From CAVQEG01 sp963711465 (GTDB taxonomy: Bacteria > Bacteroidota > Ignavibacteria > OLB7): 64,000 bases of DNA. Numbering within the stretch: the first letter of the stretch is position 1; the number at the start of each line of letters is the position of its first letter. Location: contig CAVQEG010000001.1 in NCBI GenBank assembly GCA_963711465.1, positions 1,984,001-2,048,000 of the forward strand, written 5' to 3'. Below are positions 31,462 to 41,900 of this stretch, piece after piece. Below the pieces are notes generated by a model. The model was not told where the DNA came from and searched no databases. It saw only the letters and a list, made by a program, of their open reading frames with translations. The position numbers were made by a program, and so were the translations under genes.

Positions 31462-34400
31462 TTATGGATACGCGATTGGATTACCTTGGGGATCAATCGT
31501 TGACGGTCCATCAGGGTGCAAATTCCCTTGGGGGTCCCTTCTCAGCGCATAACTGATGCGTAATGGCAAACCCACCTCGCGCCGAAGGAGGTTTTCCACA
31601 TACGTGGCACGCCATTCGTCCTTTGGAAGTCCACGAAAATCAGCGCTGTACCCCGGATTACCGGCGAAACCCTGAAGCGATTGGTGCGGATAGTAGACTC
31701 CGTCATTGATGTCGCGTGCATGTCCTCCAAGCTCGTGCCAGAGAGACACGTACGGATCTGTCAGCTGGATCCCGGCGGTTGTCGCGATTGCGCTCCTTCG
31801 ACCGGGTGCAAAGTAGATTGTCGCTCCCGCCCCATTGCTTCCGGTAAGCCCGGGCTGAGCGGCACGCATTTCACGATTGTTTGCGTAACTGTCCCGCAAG
31901 GTTGCATGCTGAACGTCGCATCGATTCCCAATTCCGCCGTTTACGGCGGCGGGTCCAAAATCTTCCACAACATTAAGGACGTTGACCGACTGCTCTAACC
32001 GATTCATTACCGGCGATCCCACTTGGGTTGCTCGAATCTTATTTAGGTCGGTTACAACGCTTTGAAGAAAGGAGTCGGACGTAGGATCAACGGGCCTTCC
32101 TGAATCATCAGACGTCCTTCCGTTGCTATAGATTACGCGGTGCGTCGTTTGAAACAATCCGAGAAATCCACCGGTTTTGTAGGTGATGGTGACAGTGTCA
32201 CCATTCGGATCGGCGTGGATCACGGGACCGTTTCGAAAGACGCGATATGAACTTGCATCGTATTCCGGTCGTGGATCAGTGTTCCACCGTTGCATCGTGC
32301 GCGCGTCGTACTCCCAGTGCATTGCGTAAAGATGGCTCTCGGTCAGTTCAGTTGTGCGCTCCTGTCCATTAAACCCATACCGCCACTCCCCGCCCTCGTA
32401 GTGCCGCCCCGGCTGCAGCATGCCGTAGGCGTAGTAGTTCGCGTAGCTGCTCACCACCGCCACGAACGGATACGTCCCTGACTGCGCCGTCGGTTCCTTC
32501 ATGTCCGTCACCACCACCCGCACGTTGCCCAGGTGATCCTTCAGCTCGTAGTACTTCTCCGAGAGCACCCGCACGCGGTACTCGTTCGTCGTGTCGATCG
32601 CCGTGCCTTCGCCTGCCGGACGGGCGAGATCCGTCGGCTTCGTCTCGGCGATGCGTCCCTGCGCGCCGTTGCCGTAGATCACCCACTCGGCGAGGTGGAA
32701 CGCTTCGGTGCAGTTCGGCTCGCACGGGTTCGGATCGGTGCCGTCGGGGATGCCGTCGGAGTCCTGATCACCAGCCGGGCCCGCGGTGCAAGGACACGGA
32801 TCGACCGCATCGGGGACGCCGTCGCCATCGATGTCGCCGCCCGGTGCCGGGATCGACGGGTTCATCGGGTCCGGATCACACTGGTCCGGGATGCCGTCGT
32901 TGTCCGTGTCGACACCCTCGTGCGGGCTCGGCTCCGGATCGACGCAGTTCTCGTAGATCGCCACCACTTTGCCCCCTGCCTCGTAGACGTAGTACGTCGA
33001 GCGCACCTGCGTCGTGTCCGCCGGATCGATCACGCTCTTGCGCACGCGGTTGCCCGCAGCGTCGTAGGTGAACCGAAGCACCGTCACGTTGTTCTTCGCC
33101 ACCGACAGAACCTTGCCGTAGATGCTCCACTCGATGTTCGTGATGTTCTCCGAGACGTCGCCGATCATGTTTCCGATCGCATCGTACGTGTAGTTGCTCG
33201 TGTCGCTCTGGTTGTCGATGTCATCGCTGTACTTCGTCGGGCTGACGAGGTCGGTCACCTGCCGCAGCTGGTTGGTGCCGCCATAGTACGCATACGTCAG
33301 TTGATCCATCGCGCCGGCACCCGTCGTGTCACCACCCCGGCTCAGCGTCTGGATGTTCCCGTTCGGATCGTACGTGTAGGAGCTCGAGTACTCGTTCAGC
33401 GCGCCCGTCCACGTCCCCCCGCTGCCGTAGGTGTGATAGTTCGCCGCCAGCAGCCGGTTCAGCACGTCGTACCGGTAGGTGTAGCCCACCAGCTGCTCAT
33501 CGATCGGAGCGCCCGTGCCCGACGCCTGCATGTTCGTCGTCCACGTCGCGATGTTCCCGTTGTATAGGTCGTACTCCGGCATCAGGTGATACGACGACGC
33601 CGGCACCGACGACCCCGAGGCGAACCGCGAGGTCCCGTGCACAAAGTCCCCGTCGTAGTACCCCAGCATCATCCCGAACGCATCGGGTGCAAACCACCGC
33701 CGCGTGCCGAACCCATCGGAGCCCGGATCGACGTTCGCGCCCGCGCCCGTGTCCAGCGACGGATGATTGATCGCCTTGAGCCAGCCCTGCAGCGTGTACG
33801 TGTAGTCGATCCCCTGCACGCTGTCCTCGCCGTACTCCACCCGGCGCAGCGGGCCGTGGGCGTAGTAGGTGTACCGCGCGTCGCTCTCGTAGATCTCACC
33901 GTCGCGTGAGCTCTCGACCTCGCGCAGACGGTTGTCCTCGTCGTAGCGATAGCGCTGGATGTACTGGTCCTCCCACCCCTCGTCGTAGAGCATCCGCAAC
34001 ATGTTCCCGCTGATCAGGTCGTACTCGTAGCGCACGTAGTTCGTGCCCAGATCCGGTACCTCCTGCCGAACCCACTCCACGTTCCCGTGCGGGTCGTAGC
34101 TGTACTGCGTGTGCACGCCCTCGTCGGTGTAGACATGCGCGATTCGGTTCTGCGTGTAGCGCTGCGGCGTCCAGTCGACGTAGCGACCGTTGTGCGTCAG
34201 TCCCGTCACCGTGCTGTCCGCCGGCGTCGTGTAGAACGTCAACACCCGGTGCTGTCCGTTCGTCGGGCGACTCTGGTCATCCACCGCGACCGCCACGTCG
34301 CCCGGCAGCGTCGAGTCGCCCACTTCCACCACCCGGCTCAGGTGGTCGTACTTCGTGTAGGACATCTCCCCGGCGTCGAGCTGCGTCTGGTTCTGGCTGA

Positions 34401-37400
34401 AGCGCATCCGTCCCACCGCGTCGTAGTAGTAGAGCGTCGTCCCCCCGTCCGGTGTCGACTTGATCTGCAGCTGCTTGAGCGAGTTGTACTCGTAGCGCGT
34501 CACCAGCGCGTGCTGCGGCACGGTGTCGCGGCTCCGTGCCGCGCCGCTCAGCAACCGCACCCCCGCCGGCGGCACCGTCCGTACGAGGTTCCCCGCACGG
34601 TCATAATAGTACAGCGTGAAGTGATACAGACTCACCGTCCGCTTGATGAGCAGCACGTCGTCGATGTTCTCCGGCGACAGGCACGTGCTGCGGTAGCGGG
34701 CGCGGTACTGCGACGCCACCTGCTGCACGAACGCGTCGATCTGGCGACGGATCTCCGAGCGCACACGCAATGCCACCTGTTCCTGGCACGTCGCCTGACG
34801 GACCTCCTCGACGAGACTGTCCGGCGGTGCCGGATCATCCGCCCACTGCAGGCACACCGACTCGCTGCACGACAGACTGCACGCGTCGTCGTAGAGCACC
34901 ACGTCGATCGCGTAGGTGATACCGCTCCTGCTGCACTCCCGGTGATAGACCAGCGAGCAGCCGTCGAGCCGGAACTCCCCGCTGATCTGCGGTCCGATCG
35001 CGAAGAGATCCTCCCACGGAACCGCGTTCGGACAGCACCCTGTGTCGATGCTCGTCGCGCTGCCCGGTTGCCCCGTCGTCGGGTCGTAGCACAGCGAGTC
35101 CAGACCAGCACCCTCGAAGAGACTGTCGAGCAGGTGTGTCTGCACCCACGTCCCCACCGTGATCCCGTCGGTCGTCGTCGACAGCCCCCGCAGCGAGTCG
35201 ACGTACCGCGCGTAGCGCCGGTTCATCGCCCGCACCGCAGCCGTCGCATACGACGCCGTGCTCCCGTTCGAGGTCACCGTCGTGTACGGCGCCTGGCACG
35301 TTCCCCCGCTCGGGATCGCCAGCTGCACCTGCCGCCCGTACACGTTCTGCATGTGCGCCAGCTCCGCCGGCGTCCCGTAGTGCTTCTGCGTCGGATCGCT
35401 CGTCGAGTCGATCGTCACCGTGCACCCGCCCGTGCACTCGTCGAGCACCGCCTGCAGCTTGCAGTCGAACGCACCCACCGGCACCCGCTGCCAGCTCGAG
35501 GGGATCGTGTCCCCGTTCGGCCGCAGCGTGTCGGTCTCCAGCGCCATGTTCACCGCATCGAACGCCAGACGCAGTCGCTGCTCGAACTCCGGCAGGCGAA
35601 GCTCGCAGACCGTCCGGCACCGCGTCTGCACCGAGTCCTTCAGCGCTTCCAGGCACGCGCTCTCGTGGCAGTCTCCGAGCCCGCCCCACCCGTCGGCGCA
35701 CGGTTCCGGCAGGTCGATCCCCTCCGGCTGCTTCCCCTCCGACTGCAGACAGTTGGCGAACTGCTCCCACGGCTTGTACTGCGCCGAGTCCTGCCGATCA
35801 TCTCCGCCCCACGACGCCCGGTTCGCGTAGTCGCACGCCGCCTCGCAGTGCGCGTTGCTCCCGTCGGTGTACCGGAAGTACTTGTAGGCGTACTCCACGT
35901 ACCCCGTCGTCCCGTAGGCGCTGTTGGAGTACCCCGCGTACATCCGCCCCACACGATCCAGGAACGCCGCCATCAGATCGTAGTCCGTGTCCTCGGCGTG
36001 CTCCCCATAGCCCTCCACCAGTGCCGAGAACACCCGCAGCAGCGTCGTGCAGTCGTACGGCTGCTGCGGATCGTTCAGCATGTGATCGATCATCGCGTCG
36101 AACTTCCCGTCCCCGTCGTCCGGGTACAACGAGCTCCCACCACGGAAGAAGTACTCGCTCGGGTGCTCCCCCCGGTTGAGCTCCGTCGACCACCGGTCGT
36201 ACAGAATCTGCTCGAAGCTCTGCAGCGGCGTCTGACACGTCAACGAGTCGCACGCCAGCAGCGGCACCTCGATCCGCCAGCACGATCCCGACGCACTCTG
36301 CAGCACGTAGCGCTTCCCCGCGCCATCCTCCACCGAGTCCACCGTCACCAGCGTCGAGTCGAACCCCCCGACGCCGTACGGATCCGCCAGCGCCGCGTAC
36401 ATCTGCCCGATCCCCGCCGTGTCGAGGTAGCCCTGCAGCTGCGCGTAGAACGACGCGTCGATCTCCCCCAGCAGCTCGCGCTCGAGCGCCTGCTCCCCCA
36501 TCTGCGCCATCGTTCGTCCGGCTGCCTGCGCCCGCGACGCCGAGTCGCTTCCCATCGCCCCGTTGTTCCCGTGCAGCCGCAGCGTCACGATGTACGTCCC
36601 CCGTCCGCTCAGCGTGATCGGCGTGAGCGAGCCTCCCATGTCCGTCGTCGCCACCACGTACGCCCCGTGCTCCGGATCGCTGCACAGGTCCGCCCCCCGG
36701 AAGTCGCCCACCACCGTCTCGGCCAGCGGCAGGTCCGTTGCGCTCGTCGATGTCGGATGCTCCGCCGAGCGAACCTCCAGCGACACCGTGTAGTCGCACG
36801 TCGTGCACGCTCCGCACACGCTCAGCGTCCCCGGCGTGATCGCATAGGAGATCCCCAGATCCTGCGGCGGTGACGCCACCGCGACCCGCGCGGTGTAGAT
36901 GATCGTGTTCCCGTCGACGCTGTAGCTGCGAACCGTGTCGATGAGCGTCTCCTCGTCGATCGTCCCCGCCTCCTCGCCCGCCAGATCCGTCGACAGCGAC
37001 GGGTTCTGTGACGCCTTCTGCAGGAACGTCGCCAGCGTCTGTCCCGCCTTGTCCACGTACTGGACCGACGCCACGTTGTTCGGGTCCACCGTGTAGATCG
37101 CCCGCACGTTCTGGCTCGACGGCGCCTCCGAGCCGAACATCGCCAGCAGCAACGGCTCGGATGCCCCTTCGTACATCATCAGCGTCGTGCGTGCACTCCC
37201 CCCGGCACCACCACCCACCCGGTGCACCTCCCCGGCACCCCCCTGCTCACCTACCCGTCCGTCGGCGTCCGGCATGAACAGCGTCCGCGCGTACGGGTAG
37301 CCCTCCGCGCTCGGGATCGTCGCATCCCCGTTCGTCGCGCTGTAGTACGCCGCAACACCGCCCGCCATCATCTCCGGCGCGTCGAACGTCGTCGAGGCGT

Positions 37401-38910
37401 CGAACGCACTCGGCGTGAACGACAGCGACGTCGTGCTCTGCACGAACGCCGCGCGGTAACTGAACCCATCCCAGCCCGGGCGCGTCGCACTGTCGAGCAC
37501 CGGCGCTGCCAGCGTCTGAACCGCCGCGCGTCCCGTGTAATCGTAGATCGTCTCGGTCGCCACCGTCGTGTCGCTCGACTGCAGGTGCACCTGCGACTGT
37601 CGCGGCTTCAGCAACGGCGTCGCGAACGTCATCTTCTCGGAGATCCGCGTCCCCTCCTCCCCTTCGGTGAACGTCCGGCTGTAGATCCAGTTCCGCGTTT
37701 CCTCGACACCCGCGGAGAAGAATATGCTCGCCGCAACCTCGCTCGTCGCTGCCACGCCGTCGATACGCAGTCCGCTGACTCCCCTGCCCGCGAGGCGTAC
37801 CACCGCGCCGTCCGGCGGTGCCGGCGTCCAGCGACCCCAGTTGCGATCGTTGCCGATCCCGCCCGGGTACTGCGTCCCGATCGGACGCACACGCCAGACG
37901 TAGTACCCCCGTCCCTCGGCGATCGTCATCTCCAGCGCCTCGGCGCTCGACCCCGTCTCGATCGTCACCGCCCGGTCCCAGTCGATCGTCTCCTCCACGT
38001 AGTCCTCGTCCTCCCCGTACGTCCCCGTCTGGTGCACGCGGTTGAACAGCCGAAGCACCTGCACCTGGTAGTTCCCAAGCACGCTCGCGGTGCACCCCGG
38101 CTCCACCTTCTGCCACGTCAGCGACAGCGGGTTGTCCTCCAGCGTCACGTACGAGCCGCTGAGGATGCTCGGAACCGTCGGCTCGATCGCCACGTCCCCC
38201 GAGAGCATCAGCGCCCCGTAATCCACCTCCGCCTCGTAGGCGAGACGCACCCGGATCTCGTTCTCCAGGTTCGTCTGCGTCGTCGCCAGCGTCCCGACCG
38301 ATCCTCCGTTGATCACCCGCGTGATGGTCACGTTCGTGATCGTGAACTGCTCGATGTCCGACGTCGCGAGCCACGACACGTCGAACACGTGTCGCCACAC
38401 CGCCTGCGGCTGTTTCTGCTTCGCCTCCAGCGTCACCGTGTCGCTCCACTGCCCGACCCCGTTGCTGTCGAGTCCCGTCAGCCGCAGCCCCACCAGCACC
38501 GTGTAGTCCATCGACCCGAACCGGTAGTCGCTCTCCCCGATCGACAGCGCCGCGGTCACCGACGCCCGACGCACCGCCGTGGTGAAGCACTCCACCGTCT
38601 GCAGATCCGGAACCACCACCAGCTTCGTGCTGTCGCTGCTCACCGACCCCCACCCGCTCAACTGCCCGTAGTCGTACGTCCACGTCGACCTCGCCAGCGT
38701 CGCCCCGTATGCACTCGCGATCTGCGGAAACTCCCCTCGCAACACCGCCGAGGAGTCCACCGCCTGCACCGCCACACGCTGTGCCTGCACGAGCAGCGGC
38801 GACAGGAGCGTCAGCAGGAGCGGCACGAACCGATGGAGGCGACATCGTGTCGAGCACCACCGTCCGGTACGAGGAACGAGCATGTGTGGTCGGAGTATCG
38901 AGAGGTTCAT
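31462..38910 (-). CDS. RHS module G: complete secreted RHS toxin with HExxGH zincin tip
   Basis: About 2,480 aa. Possible ATG starts at 38943, 38910 and 38883 all precede the signal peptide (HRFVPLLLTLLSPLLVQAQ); the frame is open further upstream into the neighbouring gene. The N-terminal beta-rich region carries the Bacteroidota RHS/DUF6443 pattern (YPYARTLFMPDADGRVGEQG, ASVQYVDKAGQTLATFL). A Cys-rich middle, the YD-repeat core from YEYNSLKQLQ, the calcium-repeat block and the core end YGFNGQERTTEL follow. The tip (about 245 residues after HADPNGDT) has SLWHELGGHARDINDG, an HExxGH zinc motif like that of dipeptidyl peptidase III, implying a metalloprotease. It lies 77 bp downstream of the SBBP gene, probably one operon. 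Confidence 0.85.
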   Translation of the reverse strand: MNLSILRPHMLVPRTGRWCSTRCRLHRFVPLLLTLLSPLLVQAQRVAVQAVDSSAVLRGEFPQIASAYGATLARSTWTYDYGQLSGWGSVSSDSTKLVVVPDLQTVECFTTAVRRASVTAALSIGESDYRFGSMDYTVLVGLRLTGLDSNGVGQWSDTVTLEAKQKQPQAVWRHVFDVSWLATSDIEQFTITNVTITRVINGGSVGTLATTQTNLENEIRVRLAYEAEVDYGALMLSGDVAIEPTVPSILSGSYVTLEDNPLSLTWQKVEPGCTASVLGNYQVQVLRLFNRVHQTGTYGEDEDYVEETIDWDRAVTIETGSSAEALEMTIAEGRGYYVWRVRPIGTQYPGGIGNDRNWGRWTPAPPDGAVVRLAGRGVSGLRIDGVAATSEVAASIFFSAGVEETRNWIYSRTFTEGEEGTRISEKMTFATPLLKPRQSQVHLQSSDTTVATETIYDYTGRAAVQTLAAPVLDSATRPGWDGFSYRAAFVQSTTSLSFTPSAFDASTTFDAPEMMAGGVAAYYSATNGDATIPSAEGYPYARTLFMPDADGRVGEQGGAGEVHRVGGGAGGSARTTLMMYEGASEPLLLAMFGSEAPSSQNVRAIYTVDPNNVASVQYVDKAGQTLATFLQKASQNPSLSTDLAGEEAGTIDEETLIDTVRSYSVDGNTIIYTARVAVASPPQDLGISYAITPGTLSVCGACTTCDYTVSLEVRSAEHPTSTSATDLPLAETVVGDFRGADLCSDPEHGAYVVATTDMGGSLTPITLSGRGTYIVTLRLHGNNGAMGSDSASRAQAAGRTMAQMGEQALERELLGEIDASFYAQLQGYLDTAGIGQMYAALADPYGVGGFDSTLVTVDSVEDGAGKRYVLQSASGSCWRIEVPLLACDSLTCQTPLQSFEQILYDRWSTELNRGEHPSEYFFRGGSSLYPDDGDGKFDAMIDHMLNDPQQPYDCTTLLRVFSALVEGYGEHAEDTDYDLMAAFLDRVGRMYAGYSNSAYGTTGYVEYAYKYFRYTDGSNAHCEAACDYANRASWGGDDRQDSAQYKPWEQFANCLQSEGKQPEGIDLPEPCADGWGGLGDCHESACLEALKDSVQTRCRTVCELRLPEFEQRLRLAFDAVNMALETDTLRPNGDTIPSSWQRVPVGAFDCKLQAVLDECTGGCTVTIDSTSDPTQKHYGTPAELAHMQNVYGRQVQLAIPSGGTCQAPYTTVTSNGSTASYATAAVRAMNRRYARYVDSLRGLSTTTDGITVGTWVQTHLLDSLFEGAGLDSLCYDPTTGQPGSATSIDTGCCPNAVPWEDLFAIGPQISGEFRLDGCSLVYHRECSRSGITYAIDVVLYDDACSLSCSESVCLQWADDPAPPDSLVEEVRQATCQEQVALRVRSEIRRQIDAFVQQVASQYRARYRSTCLSPENIDDVLLIKRTVSLYHFTLYYYDRAGNLVRTVPPAGVRLLSGAARSRDTVPQHALVTRYEYNSLKQLQIKSTPDGGTTLYYYDAVGRMRFSQNQTQLDAGEMSYTKYDHLSRVVEVGDSTLPGDVAVAVDDQSRPTNGQHRVLTFYTTPADSTVTGLTHNGRYVDWTPQRYTQNRIAHVYTDEGVHTQYSYDPHGNVEWVRQEVPDLGTNYVRYEYDLISGNMLRMLYDEGWEDQYIQRYRYDEDNRLREVESSRDGEIYESDARYTYYAHGPLRRVEYGEDSVQGIDYTYTLQGWLKAINHPSLDTGAGANVDPGSDGFGTRRWFAPDAFGMMLGYYDGDFVHGTSRFASGSSVPASSYHLMPEYDLYNGNIATWTTNMQASGTGAPIDEQLVGYTYRYDVLNRLLAANYHTYGSGGTWTGALNEYSSSYTYDPNGNIQTLSRGGDTTGAGAMDQLTYAYYGGTNQLRQVTDLVSPTKYSDDIDNQSDTSNYTYDAIGNMIGDVSENITNIEWSIYGKVLSVAKNNVTVLRFTYDAAGNRVRKSVIDPADTTQVRSTYYVYEAGGKVVAIYENCVDPEPSPHEGVDTDNDGIPDQCDPDPMNPSIPAPGGDIDGDGVPDAVDPCPCTAGPAGDQDSDGIPDGTDPNPCEPNCTEAFHLAEWVIYGNGAQGRIAETKPTDLARPAGEGTAIDTTNEYRVRVLSEKYYELKDHLGNVRVVVTDMKEPTAQSGTYPFVAVVSSYANYYAYGMLQPGRHYEGGEWRYGFNGQERTTELTESHLYAMHWEYDARTMQRWNTDPRPEYDASSYRVFRNGPVIHADPNGDTVTITYKTGGFLGLFQTTHRVIYSNGRTSDDSGRPVDPTSDSFLQSVVTDLNKIRATQVGSPVMNRLEQSVNVLNVVEDFGPAAVNGGIGNRCDVQHATLRDSYANNREMRAAQPGLTGSNGAGATIYFAPGRRSAIATTAGIQLTDPYVSLWHELGGHARDINDGVYYPHQSLQGFAGNPGYSADFRGLPKDEWRATYVENLLRREVGLPLRISYALRRDPQGNLHPDGPSTIDPQGNPIAYP
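32377..38757 (-). repeat. Long direct repeat, copy 1 (RHS G)
   Basis: From the codons just after the signal peptide (DSSAVLRGEFPQIASAYG) to the core end (GEWRYGFNG), this ~6.4 kb stretch matches 56730-63110 in RHS A at a nearly constant offset of 24,353-24,356 bases. The N-terminal two thirds are almost base-for-base identical. It is a substrate for recombination that would delete or duplicate everything between. Confidence 0.85.
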
Positions 38911-38987
38911 CGTGGCAATCGCAATCCAGGCAGCCCGATCCATCGAGCCGTCGGTCGTTCGTGGTCCAGTAGCGTGCGTCGTTCGAT

Positions 38988-41900
38988 TTACCAGTGCATC
39001 GCGATCACATGCAGATGCACACCCGGACGGCATCGAGTGCCGCCGGACACCTCGAGTCGCTCCTCGGCGGCGAGCCACACATCCGACCGAACGTCGACGG
39101 TGCTGCCCCACCATTGCGGATCGGTGAGAATCGCACTCAACGGCGGCATCGCCGTTCCAGGAAGGGTGAACGCCCCGGCATGGCGAGCTGGCGCATCGGC
39201 GGCATCGGTTGCGCCGTAGTTCACCGTGAGCCCGGCGCACGTATGGGTGCTGCCATTCGACCACTGCTGACCGGCATCGCCGCCGGCATCGTGCATCGGG
39301 AAGTCCGTCTCGCTGACATCGTCGTCGCCGATGCGGATGTAGCCGGCACCGCCGCCACCACCCGGACCGTAGCAGTAGTCGGTCAACCCCCACACATTGG
39401 CTCCGTTGCCCCCATTGGCAGCGATCTCGATCTGCCCGGTCATCGATGGAATACCCAGCACGATTGCGCCACCAGCTCCACCGCCACCACCACCGCCGAA
39501 CGTAGCGAAACCACCACTCGAACCATTCGCCGAGATCGTGGGCTTGATGCCGTTGGTCGTCACGCCGTGGATCTCCGCTGCACGAAGAATGATGATGCCG
39601 CCGCCATTTGCACCCCATCCGCCGAACTGACTATGTCCGGGAGCGTTGTCCGTCGGACGATCACCACCACCACCACCACCGCCCATGAACACGCGGTACG
39701 GCGTCTGATAGTGATACGCCAACAAGACACCACCCACCCCACCAACACTCGATCGCGGACAGAGCGTGTCAGCCGGTCCGAGCTGCGCCTGCCGTCCGCC
39801 GTCACCGCCCGCCGTCCGGTTCGAACCGCCGCCGCCGCCACCACCGCGTGCGTTACCACCGCCACCGCCGCTGACGAGCGGACCCCGACCGCGCCAGTGA
39901 TCGCCGGTGATCGACCGGTGAGCATCACCGATCCCCTCGCCTTTCATGCCGGAGTAATAGTGTTCGGAGTAGTCCAGGACGTAGTCGTAGAAACTCTCGT
40001 CGGAGTAGAGCACATCTTCGTCGCTCGGATCTCCGCCGCGGAACCCCTTGCCACTGACATCGATATCGTCCTCGAGCGTGATCGTGCCGCTCGCCTCGAG
40101 CACGAGGACACCACCGGATGTGCCGTCCCACGGCGCTACCGTCAACGGCGCACCGGCGATGGTGACGTCGTGGTACTGCGGAACATGGATGATCTGCACC
40201 GGATCGGTTCGGGGCGAGTAGGCGAAGGTCAGTCCACTTCCGATCTCGACGCAAACGAGCGAGTCGCCGCCGATGACCACGTCGTTCGTCGCGGTGACCG
40301 TTGCGAACTCGTAGAGCCCGGCGGACCCGTAGGCGTCGATCGTGCCGAAGGTGCGGCGGTTCTCCTCGTCGAACAGCGCGCCGGACATCTGCATGATCAG
40401 CAGACGATCCCCGGATGCGAAGCCAAGCGGCTCACCCGGCGCCGGCTTGTCGACGTAGATGCACTCCCCACAACTCTCGATGCCGACGACCGGTCGCGAC
40501 GAGTTCACCACACCACGCGTCGACGTGTCGCCCGCGGATGCAACCGTGTACAGTCGCGTCACCGTGGCATCCACGTTCGCGGTGAGTGAACCCTGAAACG
40601 CACCGATGCTCGTCGGGAAGTCCGTTGATTGCGACCGTCCGACCGTGATCGCCTTGTTGACGCCGAACGCCACGATCGCGGTCTGCCAGTCGTTCGATGT
40701 CGCACCACCCAGGTACGTACTGTACGTAAGCGTCGATCCGACGCTGTCGAGAACGGCGACGAACCCGTCGTCGTAACCGTTTGCGGTGGTATCGAATGAT
40801 CCGGAAACGGTCGGGAACGAGTCACTTGCCGTGCCACAGGTATACGCGAAGCCGCGCTCGTCGACGGCAATCCCGGAGGCTGCTTCGTACTGAGGTCCCC
40901 CGAGAAACGTCGAGTAGACCACGGTGCCGGCAGTGTCGTAACGGGTGACGAACGCATCGGTTGTGCCGCCATAGCTCGACTGGTAGACGCCGACCGGAGT
41001 CGTCGGGAAGTCACTCGACGCCGTCCTGCCCGTGACCAGCGCTTCGCCTCCTGGGGTGACGGCGATCCCATAGCTTTCTTCAGACCCCGAGCCGCCGAGG
41101 AACGTCGAGTACAGCAGCTGAGTACCGTCGCTGCTCAGACGTGAATAGAACGCTGTCGTGTACCCCGGGCTACCGTCGGTCGCCTGCGCCGCGTTCGCGG
41201 TCGTCGGAAACGAGGCTGAATCGGTCAAACCGGTAACGTGGATTCGATCGCTCGAGTCAATTCCAATACCCGTGGCGTTGTCCAACCCCGAGCCTCCCAG
41301 GTACGACACGAACTGCACCGTGTCGAGACGGTAGTCAAAGAGTGCCAGCATCGCGTCCTCGCCACCGCCCGTCGTCGACTGCAGCGCATTGACAACGGGA
41401 AGATCGCTCGAGGTCGTCGAGCCGGCGATCGCAATGCGCCCGACCGAGTTGATGGCAATGCCAGTACATCCGTCTGCGTCTGAGCCCCCGATGTATGTCG
41501 CAGCATTCACTGCGATCCCATCGGTGGAGATGCGTGCCACGAAGCCATCCGATCCGCCACCGAGGGTCGTGTCCCATCCGTACGGCGTCGGAAGGTCCGA
41601 TGACTCCGTATTCCCGCAGATCACGACTTCGTTCGAATCGATCGCGACACCGGTTGCCTCGTCGCTGCCGGACCCACCGAAATACGTCGAAAACAGCGCC
41701 TCGGTCCCGTCCGCCGTCAGCTTCGTGAGGAACACATCCCACGACCCGAGCGTCGAATCGGAATACACACCAACTGTCGTGGGAAAGTCCAGCGAACCGG
41801 TGTAGCCGACCACGAAGACCGCTTCGGCACTATCGACCGTTACGGCGCGTGCCCAGTCATCGCCGGACCCACCGAGATACGTCGAGAACACGATCGGATC

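Noticed and set aside
34087..36873. Long plus-strand open frames rich in Arg/His/Val opposite the RHS genes (also 56754-59309, 59421-61226, 29477-30898)
   Set aside because: They are complementary-strand shadows of the high-GC RHS core. They recur in every core copy, have extreme Arg/His composition, and have no start signals or family features.
38911..39618. In-frame upstream extension of RHS G
   Set aside because: It overlaps the glycine-rich end of the SBBP gene in another frame and lacks domain character; the signal peptide is downstream of 38943.
39630..39870. Short tandem repeats resembling a CRISPR or microsatellite
   Set aside because: These are glycine codon runs (ccacca on the plus strand) of the SBBP protein's Gly-rich section. 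There are no spacers or palindromic repeats.
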